DNA from: an uncultured Ruminococcus sp.
Lineage (GTDB): Bacteria; Bacillota; Clostridia; Oscillospirales; Ruminococcaceae
Assembly: GCA_900319195.1 (NCBI GenBank)
Contig: ONNL01000048.1
Location: 1 to 7,715 of the forward strand
Reading direction: 5' to 3'
DNA length: 7,715 nucleotides
Below are positions 1-4,903 of the stretch, in pieces (the stretch's first letter is position 1; every line of letters starts with the position of its first letter). The position numbers and the translations under genes are program-made. Under the pieces are notes generated by a model that had not been told where the DNA came from, did not search any database, and saw nothing but the letters and a program-made list of their open reading frames with translations.

Positions 1-35
1 ACCGCATAAACGAGATTTGCGAGGACTGTATACAC
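1..35 (-). CDS. N-terminus of a divergently transcribed gene (partial, unknown product)
   Basis: Only the first 11 codons and part of a twelfth lie in the window. They read MYTVLANLVYA on the minus strand, beginning with GTG at 35-33. The start is supported by an AAAGGAG Shine-Dalgarno site (49-43) seven bases upstream and a near-consensus promoter at 97-69. The predicted transcript would have a leader of under 30 nt. The residues are mostly hydrophobic and could be the start of a membrane segment or signal peptide, but this is far too short to assign a family. It diverges from the aconitase operon, so the two genes share the intergenic region and might share regulators. Confidence 0.6.
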   Translation of the reverse strand, partial: MYTVLANLVYA

Positions 36-68
36 CGCTTTGCTCCTTTCGTTGATGATATTACTTTT

Positions 69-97
69 ATTATATCACACGTTTCGGGAAATATCAA
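69..97 (-). promoter_or_regulatory. Sigma-A promoter for the divergent gene
   Basis: Read on the minus strand, a TTGATA -35 box (97-92, five of six consensus bases) is followed by a 17-bp spacer and a perfect TATAAT -10 box (74-69). Transcription should start near 62, about 27 nt before the GTG at 35. Correct spacing and the downstream Shine-Dalgarno site make this a convincing promoter. Confidence 0.75.
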
Positions 98-317
98 GGG
101 GAGCGCGGAAATAATTGCACAAAATAAAACCGCCGATTTTCTGCACATTTCTATTGTCTGTGGACTTTCCTGCCGCTCTTATCAATAACCTTGCGCCTAT
201 CAGACTATAAACAAATTTGTATAGAGGGACTTTATACTCACAGCTGCCTGTGATTCGGGGAGTATCGCACTTGTTTGACACTGCAAACACATAATGCAAA
301 AATATTTCCGAAAAAGA
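98..317. other. Divergent intergenic region with dyad sequences
   Basis: About 220 bp lie between the two divergent promoters, and I see no credible gene here. The open frame on the minus strand across this stretch would need a TTG start without a ribosome-binding site and would run through the -35 and spacer of the aconitase promoter. Three inverted repeats stand out. ACAAATTTGT (211-220) is a perfect 10-bp palindrome. TCACAG-N4-CTGTGA (238-253) has perfect 6-bp arms. TGTTTG-N6-CAAACA (272-289) also has perfect 6-bp arms. The last one contains an intact TTGACA at 275-280, which could be an alternative -35, but only a weak AAAAAT (298-303) sits 17 bp downstream. These may be operator sites; none matches the Rex spacing. 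Confidence 0.4.
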
Positions 318-335
318 TTGTTTATTTCTTGACAA
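318..335 (+). promoter_or_regulatory. Predicted Rex operator overlapping the aconitase -35 box
   Basis: The 18-bp element reads TTGTTTA-TTTC-TTGACAA. Against the clostridial Rex consensus TTGTTAA-N4-TTAACAA it matches 12 of 14 defined bases and has the AT-rich centre typical of Rex sites. Its right half-site (329-335) contains the whole -35 box of the promoter, so a bound repressor would block RNA polymerase. A rex gene lies 3.8 kb downstream in the same apparent operon. Known for the family: Rex is released from DNA when NADH rises relative to NAD+. Inferred: Rex control of this operon. Confidence 0.72.
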
Positions 336-357
336 ACTTGCCTGTATGTATTATAAT
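329..357 (+). promoter_or_regulatory. Consensus sigma-A promoter of the acn-icd-rex operon
   Basis: A perfect TTGACA -35 (329-334), a 17-bp spacer and a perfect TATAAT -10 (352-357) form a full-consensus promoter. The start point should be near 364, giving a leader of about 45 nt before the GTG start of aconitase. So strong a promoter suggests the operon is controlled mainly by repression, consistent with the Rex-type operator covering the -35 box. Confidence 0.88.
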
Positions 358-394
358 AGTAATAGCATTATGCGACCAGAAGTAAATGTATTTG

Positions 395-400
395 AAAGGA
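395..400 (+). promoter_or_regulatory. Shine-Dalgarno site that fixes the aconitase start
   Basis: AAAGGA lies nine bases before the GTG at 410. The in-frame ATG at 386 has no comparable site and would add eight hydrophobic residues absent from the usual family N-terminus. GTG at 410 is therefore preferred. Confidence 0.7.
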
Positions 401-409
401 CTGATTTTA

Positions 410-2350
410 GTGGGTTTGACTCTTACTGAAAAGATCATTAAGGCTCATCTTGTTGACGGGGAAATGGTGAAGGGACAGGAGATAGGCATTCGTATCGACC
501 AGACTCTCACCCAGGACGCAACGGGAACTATGGCTTACATCGAATTTGAGGCTATGGGCGTTCCGCGCGTAAAGACTGAGCGCTCCGTTGCTTATATCGA
601 CCACAACACGCTCCAGAACGGCTTCATGAATGCCGACGACCACAGATTTATCGGCAGTGTTGCAAAGAAGCACGGCATATATTTCTCGCGTCCGGGCAAT
701 GGCATCTGCCACCAAGTCCACCTTGAGCGCTTCGGCATTCCCGGAAAGACTCTCATCGGCTCGGACAGCCATACTCCCACAGGCGGCGGTATCGGTATGC
801 TCGCTATCGGTGCGGGCGGTCTTGATGTTGCCGTAGCTATGGGCGGCGGCGCTTACTACATAACCTGCCCGAAGATAGTTAAGGTAAACCTCACAGGCAA
901 GCTCAGACCGTGGGTAGCGGCTAAGGACGTTATCCTTCAGGTGCTCCGTATCATGTCCGTCAAGGGCGGTGTCGGAAAGGTCATAGAGTACACGGGCGAG
1001 GGCGTAAAGACCCTTTCAGTCCCCGAGAGAGCTACTATCACCAACATGGGCGCAGAGCTTGGCGCTACGACATCTGTATTCCCCTCGGACGAGGTGACAA
1101 AGCAGTTCCTCAAGGCTCAGAAGAGGGAAGAGGTATGGACTCCTCTTGCTGCTGACCCCGACGCTGTTTACGACGAGGAGATAAACATCGACCTCAGTGA
1201 GCTCGTTCCGCTTGCTGCCTGTCCTCATTCACCCGACAACGTTAAGTCTGTCGAGGAGATAGGAAAGCTCAAAATTGATCAGGTTTGTATCGGCTCATGC
1301 ACGAATTCATCGCTCCTTGATATGCTCAAGGTAGCTCATATACTCAGAGGAAAGACGGTTCACCCCGACGTTTCACTTGCCATCGCTCCCGGCTCAAAGC
1401 AGGTGCTCAATATGCTCGCTATGAACGGAGCTCTTGCCGACCTCATCAGCGCAGGCGCAAGAATACTCGAGAGCGCGTGCGGTCCCTGCATCGGTATGGG
1501 TCAGTCGCCTAACTCAAAGGGTATCTCGCTCCGTACCTTCAACAGAAACTTCCTCGGACGCTCGGGAACAAAGGACGGTCAGATATACCTCGTATCGCCC
1601 GAAATGGCAGCAGCCTCGGCTCTTACAGGCTATCTCACAGACCCGAGAGAGCTCGGTGATATGCCCGAGTTCAAGCTCCCCGAGGTGTTCAACATAAACG
1701 ACAACATGATAGTTCCTCCCGTTCCTGCTGAGGAAATGGATTCCGTTGAGATACTCCGCGGACCCAACATCAAGGGCTATCCCGAGACAAAGCCGCTCGC
1801 TGAGGACATCGACGCAGCTGTTTCGCTCAAGGTAGGCGACAACATCACTACCGACCACATCATGCCTGCAGGTGCGAAGATACTTCCGCTCCGCTCGAAC
1901 ATTCCCGAAATTTCGGAGCACTGCTTCGAGGTCTGCGACGAGAAGTTCCCCGAGAGAGCAAAGTCACTCGGCAAGTCGATAATCGTCGGCGGTTCAAACT
2001 ACGGACAGGGCTCGTCCCGTGAGCACGCTGCACTTGCTCCGCTCTACCTCGGAGTTAAGGCGGTCCTCGTGAAGTCCTTCGCTCGTATACACAGGGCAAA
2101 CCTCATAAACGCGGGCATACTTCCCCTTACATTCAAGAATGAGGCGGACTACGACCTTATTGCTCAGGGCGACGAGCTCGTTATAAGCGGCGTGAGAAAG
2201 GCTGTTGAGAATGATCTTGCAGAGCTCACAGTCCTCGACAAGACAAACGGTAAGGAGATACCCGTACTCTGCGAGCTTTCGGGAAGAATGAAGAATATCA
2301 TGCTCGCAGGCGGTCTTCTCGACTATACAAGAGAGCAGCTCGGCAAGTAA
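410..2350 (+). CDS. acn: Aconitate hydratase (aconitase), short bacterial type
   Basis: Aconitase isomerises citrate to isocitrate through cis-aconitate in the cytoplasm, using a [4Fe-4S] cluster. From the GTG at 410 the protein is 646 residues, the length of the compact aconitases of Clostridia and Aquifex-like bacteria rather than the ~890-residue AcnA. The N-terminus after the start reads GLTLTEKII. Visible landmarks are SDSHTPTGGG (residues 118-127), the first cluster ligand Cys297 in GSCTNSS, and the pair Cys357 and Cys360 in ACGPCIG. The C-terminal swivel domain carries GGSNYGQGSSREH near residues 527-539, with the serine and arginine that bind substrate. All cluster ligands are present and the frame is intact. 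It is the first gene after the Rex-type promoter, and NADP isocitrate dehydrogenase two genes on takes its product. An ATG at 386 is a possible but weaker start. Confidence 0.96.
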   Translation: MGLTLTEKIIKAHLVDGEMVKGQEIGIRIDQTLTQDATGTMAYIEFEAMGVPRVKTERSVAYIDHNTLQNGFMNADDHRFIGSVAKKHGIYFSRPGNGICHQVHLERFGIPGKTLIGSDSHTPTGGGIGMLAIGAGGLDVAVAMGGGAYYITCPKIVKVNLTGKLRPWVAAKDVILQVLRIMSVKGGVGKVIEYTGEGVKTLSVPERATITNMGAELGATTSVFPSDEVTKQFLKAQKREEVWTPLAADPDAVYDEEINIDLSELVPLAACPHSPDNVKSVEEIGKLKIDQVCIGSCTNSSLLDMLKVAHILRGKTVHPDVSLAIAPGSKQVLNMLAMNGALADLISAGARILESACGPCIGMGQSPNSKGISLRTFNRNFLGRSGTKDGQIYLVSPEMAAASALTGYLTDPRELGDMPEFKLPEVFNINDNMIVPPVPAEEMDSVEILRGPNIKGYPETKPLAEDIDAAVSLKVGDNITTDHIMPAGAKILPLRSNIPEISEHCFEVCDEKFPERAKSLGKSIIVGGSNYGQGSSREHAALAPLYLGVKAVLVKSFARIHRANLINAGILPLTFKNEADYDLIAQGDELVISGVRKAVENDLAELTVLDKTNGKEIPVLCELSGRMKNIMLAGGLLDYTREQLGK

Positions 2351-2380
2351 GCCGCTGCTCCGCTCCCGACGCAGTGGATC

Positions 2381-2386
2381 GAGGTG
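2381..2386 (+). promoter_or_regulatory. Shine-Dalgarno site for the small membrane protein
   Basis: GAGGTG lies five bases before the ATG at 2392. An upstream in-frame GTG at 2374 has no such site, so the ATG is preferred. Confidence 0.55.
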
Positions 2387-2391
2387 TTGAT

Positions 2392-2802
2392 ATGGCACTC
2401 TTTGAAAAGATAGTCGAGATAGTCCGCGATATTTTCAACGACACGAACGCAAAAGCAAATCTGCTCGAAAAGGAATATGAACAGATGGACGCAGCGAATC
2501 CGTTTGCGAACACTTACCGCGGTCAGCAGAGAAGGCACAGAAGCGCAGGAACAAACGCCGCGCTGATGATAGTTCTGCCGAATCTTCTCGGCTTCGTTGT
2601 CGGACTTGCTGTGTGCAGGGCGCTTGTCCTCCACGGGTGGTGGTACCTTGTCTGCGGAGTTATCGGCGCTCTCGGGATAGGGACGCTCAAAAACATAGAG
2701 TTCGACGGTGTCGCCCCGAGGTATGCGCTTCTCCGCAATCTGATACTCGTCGGAGCACTGGCGGCAGTATGCGCGGTATTTTTAATGCTGACCGAGCTGT
2801 AA
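2392..2802 (+). CDS. Small membrane protein of unknown function, three predicted helices
   Basis: I do not recognise a family. The 136-residue product from ATG 2392 has two parts. Residues 1-55 are soluble and charged: an amphipathic-looking helix with an acidic stretch (about residues 5-35), then a basic segment RGQQRRHR (43-50). Residues 57-133 hold three hydrophobic segments, roughly 57-75, 83-100 and 113-133. The basic stretch just before the first helix suggests, by the positive-inside rule, a cytoplasmic N-terminus. It starts 41 bp after aconitase and ends 54 bp before isocitrate dehydrogenase, on the same strand, so it is very probably co-transcribed with them. No catalytic or metal-binding motif is seen; the three cysteines lie in or next to hydrophobic segments. 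A transporter partner, a membrane anchor, or a protein unrelated to the metabolism of its neighbours are all possible. Confidence 0.75.
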   Translation: MALFEKIVEIVRDIFNDTNAKANLLEKEYEQMDAANPFANTYRGQQRRHRSAGTNAALMIVLPNLLGFVVGLAVCRALVLHGWWYLVCGVIGALGIGTLKNIEFDGVAPRYALLRNLILVGALAAVCAVFLMLTEL

Positions 2803-2843
2803 GACTTGCCGTCGGCATTAGATGATAGATTTAAAACTGATTT

Positions 2844-2849
2844 GGAGGT
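2844..2849 (+). promoter_or_regulatory. Shine-Dalgarno site that fixes the isocitrate dehydrogenase start
   Basis: GGAGGT lies seven bases before the ATG at 2857. The frame is open further upstream, but the extra residues do not resemble the family N-terminus, whereas MAKIQMKTPLVEMDGDEMTR does. Confidence 0.8.
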
Positions 2850-2856
2850 AATCCCA

Positions 2857-4071
2857 ATGGCAAAGATACAGATGAAAACACCACTCGTCGAGATGGACGG
2901 CGACGAGATGACAAGAGTTCTCTGGGGCTGGATAAAGGACACTCTCCTTACACCCTATGTTGACCTCAACACCGAATACTATGACCTCGGTCTCAAGCAC
3001 CGCGAGGAGACAAAAGACCAGGTCACTATCGATTCCGCAGAGGCTACGAAGAAGTACGGCGTTGCCGTAAAGTGCGCGACTATCACTCCGAATGCCGCAA
3101 GAGTTGAGGAGTACGGTCTCTCACAGATGTGGAAGTCTCCGAACGGCACTATCCGTGCGGCTCTCGACGGCACTGTTTTCCGCACGCCTATCATCGTAAA
3201 GGGTGTTGAGCCGTACATTCCGACATGGACTAAGCCTATCACTATCGCACGTCATGCTTACGGCGATATTTACAAGAATACAGAGATGCAGGTGCCGCAG
3301 GGCTGCAAGGCTGAGCTCGTTGTGACCGACAAGGACGGCAACGAAAAGCGCGAGCTTATCCACGATTTCACACGCTCTGACGGTATCATTCAGGGCGTTC
3401 ACAACCTCGACGTTTCTATCGCAGGCTTCGCAAGAGCGTGCCTCAACTACGGTCTCGACCAGAAGAAAGACGTGTGGTTCGCAACAAAGGACACTATCTC
3501 AAAGAAGTACGACCACAGGTTCAAGGACATCTTCCAAGAGATATACGACAATGAGTACAGGGAGCGCTATGAGGCGGCAGGCATCACCTACTTCTACACC
3601 CTCATCGACGACGCTGTTGCAAGAGTTATCCGCTCGAACGGCGGCTATATCTGGGCTTGCAAGAACTACGACGGCGACGTTATGAGCGACATGGTCTCAA
3701 CTGCCTACGGCTCGCTCGCTATGATGACATCGGTGCTCGTTTCACCCGACGGTCTCTATGAGTATGAGGCTGCTCACGGTACAGTTCAGCGCCACTATTA
3801 TAAGTACCTCAAGGGCGAGGAGACCTCGACAAACTCTGTTGCGACTATCTTCGCATGGAGCGGAGCTCTCCGCAAGAGAGGCGAGCTCGACGGCTCGAAG
3901 GAGCTCATGGACTTCGCTGACAAGCTCGAAAAGGCTACGATACAGACAATTGAGGACGGCGTTATGACAGGCGACCTCTTCCTCATCTCAAAGCTTGAAA
4001 ACAAGAAAAAGGTCGATTCAAAGACCTTCCTCGACGAGATAAAGCTCAGACTTGACGGACTTATGGGCTGA
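2857..4071 (+). CDS. icd: NADP-dependent isocitrate dehydrogenase, eukaryote-type
   Basis: This enzyme oxidatively decarboxylates isocitrate to 2-oxoglutarate, making NADPH and the carbon skeleton for glutamate. The 404-residue length and sequence match the homodimeric subfamily that includes human IDH1, not the E. coli Icd type. Substrate-binding residues fall at exactly the human IDH1 positions: Thr77, Ser94, Asn96, Arg100, Arg109 and Arg132, with SPNGTIR at 94-100 and ARHAYGD around 131-137. The metal-binding aspartates lie in NYDGDVMSD (Asp274 and Asp278, one position shifted from human). Arg312-His313 in GTVQRHY corresponds to the Arg-His pair that binds the NADP 2'-phosphate, so NADP rather than NAD use is predicted. 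It lies downstream of aconitase and 33 bp before rex. I use icd as the generic bacterial symbol. Confidence 0.95.
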   Translation: MAKIQMKTPLVEMDGDEMTRVLWGWIKDTLLTPYVDLNTEYYDLGLKHREETKDQVTIDSAEATKKYGVAVKCATITPNAARVEEYGLSQMWKSPNGTIRAALDGTVFRTPIIVKGVEPYIPTWTKPITIARHAYGDIYKNTEMQVPQGCKAELVVTDKDGNEKRELIHDFTRSDGIIQGVHNLDVSIAGFARACLNYGLDQKKDVWFATKDTISKKYDHRFKDIFQEIYDNEYRERYEAAGITYFYTLIDDAVARVIRSNGGYIWACKNYDGDVMSDMVSTAYGSLAMMTSVLVSPDGLYEYEAAHGTVQRHYYKYLKGEETSTNSVATIFAWSGALRKRGELDGSKELMDFADKLEKATIQTIEDGVMTGDLFLISKLENKKKVDSKTFLDEIKLRLDGLMG

Positions 4072-4104
4072 GCCCCATGAGTCTGCTCGGAAAGGGAGGT
4101 ATTT

Positions 4105-4788
4105 ATGGCAAAAGGCGCGATATCAGGTTCCGTTATCAGAAGGCTCCCGAGGTATTACAGATTCCTCGGAGAGCTTGAATCGAACGGCTATACAAGAATT
4201 TCCTCAAGAGAACTCGCAGAGAAAATGGGACTTACGGCATCGCAGATAAGACAGGACCTCAACTGCTTCGGAGAATTCGGACAGCAGGGCTACGGCTACA
4301 ACGTCACCGCTCTCAAGGGCGAAATTGCCCGTATTCTCGGGATAGACAAGCACACGCCCATGATACTCATAGGCGCAGGCAATCTCGGAAAGGCTCTCGC
4401 AATGCAGATAGATTTCGAGGGTAAGGGTTTCTCGCTCATCGGCGCGTTTGATATAAAGCCGTCGGTCATCGGTGAGAGGATAGGCGGTGTTGAAGTCATG
4501 CACACCGACCGCCTTGAAGCTTTTTGCAGGGAGCATTCTCCTGCGGCTGCGATACTCTGCGTACCGCGCTCGGCTGCGGCTCAGATAGCGGACAGACTTA
4601 TCGAGTGCGGCGTGAGGGCATTCTGGAATTTCAGCCACTACGACCTTCGCCTTGAGCACAGGGATGCGGTAGTTGAAAACGTTCACCTCGTTGACAGCCT
4701 TATAACTCTTTCGTATGCGGTCAACTCCGAGGTCGGAAGGGACGGCTGTGAGGAGACAGGCGGCGAGGATAACGGTGAGCGCTCTTAA
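4105..4788 (+). CDS. rex: Redox-sensing transcriptional repressor Rex
   Basis: Rex is a homodimeric repressor that senses the NADH/NAD+ ratio: it binds DNA with NAD+ or without ligand and is released by NADH. The 227-residue protein has the N-terminal winged helix (about 1-80), including ASQIRQDLNCFGEFG (45-59) in the DNA-binding region and the GYGYNV segment of the wing (62-67). The Rossmann fold follows, with GAGNLG at 90-95 and an acidic Asp116 in AFDIKP at the end of the next strand. HLVDSLITLSY (194-204) is the C-terminal swapped helix, with Asp197 where the family has its conserved aspartate. A GGGAGGT Shine-Dalgarno site (4094-4100) fixes the start. The polar, acidic tail after residue 208 makes it somewhat longer than the usual ~210 residues. 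It appears to be the last gene of the aconitase group and lies between two Rex-like operators, which suggests autoregulation. Confidence 0.94.
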   Translation: MAKGAISGSVIRRLPRYYRFLGELESNGYTRISSRELAEKMGLTASQIRQDLNCFGEFGQQGYGYNVTALKGEIARILGIDKHTPMILIGAGNLGKALAMQIDFEGKGFSLIGAFDIKPSVIGERIGGVEVMHTDRLEAFCREHSPAAAILCVPRSAAAQIADRLIECGVRAFWNFSHYDLRLEHRDAVVENVHLVDSLITLSYAVNSEVGRDGCEETGGEDNGERS

Positions 4789-4801
4789 CGTATAGTTATG
4801 A

Positions 4802-4819
4802 GTGTGAATAAATTAACAA
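4802..4819 (+). promoter_or_regulatory. Predicted Rex operator upstream of the fumarase-hdr operon
   Basis: The element reads GTGTGAA-TAAA-TTAACAA. It matches 12 of 14 defined bases of the clostridial consensus TTGTTAA-N4-TTAACAA; the right half-site is perfect. The left half-site also resembles the TTGTGAA half-site known from Bacillus and Staphylococcus. It starts 14 bp after the rex stop codon and directly abuts the proposed -35 box at 4820. Inferred: Rex represses the fumarase-hdr transcript. Confidence 0.68.
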
Positions 4820-4849
4820 TTGGTAATATGTGAGCTTTCACATTAAAAT
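4820..4849 (+). promoter_or_regulatory. Probable sigma-A promoter of the fumarase-hdr operon
   Basis: The best pair is TTGGTA (4820-4825, four of six) and TAAAAT (4844-4849, five of six) with an 18-bp spacer. A start point near 4856 would leave a leader of about 47 nt before the fumarase ATG at 4904. The promoter is weaker than that of the aconitase operon. Its spacer is occupied by the dyad ATGTGA-N4-TCACAT (4828-4843). Confidence 0.55.
4828..4843. repeat. 16-bp dyad within the fumarase promoter spacer
   Basis: ATGTGA-GCTT-TCACAT has perfect 6-bp arms around a 4-bp centre. It lies between the proposed -35 and -10 boxes. The arms recall Crp/Fnr-type half-sites, but the spacing (TGTGA-N4-TCACA) differs by two from both the classical CRP site (N6) and the Rex site. 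It could be an operator for a second regulator or a weak hairpin; the sequence alone cannot decide. Confidence 0.45.
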
Positions 4850-4889
4850 TACAGTATGCGGCAGTCCGCCGTGTACACGGACTTTAAAC

Positions 4890-4894
4890 AGGAG
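4890..4894 (+). promoter_or_regulatory. Shine-Dalgarno site that fixes the fumarase start
   Basis: AGGAG lies nine bases before the ATG at 4904. An in-frame ATG at 4856 has no ribosome-binding site and coincides with the predicted transcription start, so it is not used. Confidence 0.75.
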
Positions 4895-4903
4895 TGGATA
4901 TTA

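Noticed and set aside
272..289. TGTTTG-N6-CAAACA as a third Rex operator
   Set aside because: The half-sites are two bases further apart than in the Rex consensus, and the outer TTG/CAA positions do not align.
275..303. A second aconitase promoter using TTGACA at 275-280
   Set aside because: The only -10 at 17-bp spacing is AAAAAT, a four-of-six match. The consensus promoter at 329-357 is far better, so this was not called as a promoter.
75..337. An 86-codon open frame on the minus strand across the divergent intergenic region
   Set aside because: It needs a TTG start with no Shine-Dalgarno site, crosses the -35 and operator of the aconitase promoter, overlaps the divergent gene's promoter, and its product resembles nothing recognisable.
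407..772. Long open frames antisense to aconitase and to the other genes
   Set aside because: They lie wholly or mostly within strongly conserved genes, have no ribosome-binding sites, and their translations look like shadows of biased codon use.
2784..2819. Inverted repeat AATGCTGAC / GTCGGCATT with one G-U pair spanning the end of the small membrane gene, as a terminator or processing site
   Set aside because: The stem would be 9 bp with an 18-base loop and is not followed by a T-run. Repeats of this quality are expected by chance in several kilobases.
4828..4850. Hairpin ATGTGA/TCACAT followed by TTAAAATT as an intrinsic terminator for the rex transcript
   Set aside because: The stem is only 6 bp and AT-rich with no real U-tract, and it lies within the fumarase promoter, so an operator role fits better.
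4856..4903. Sixteen-residue N-terminal extension of fumarase from ATG 4856
   Set aside because: There is no ribosome-binding site, the ATG coincides with the predicted transcription start, and family members begin at the position of the ATG at 4904.
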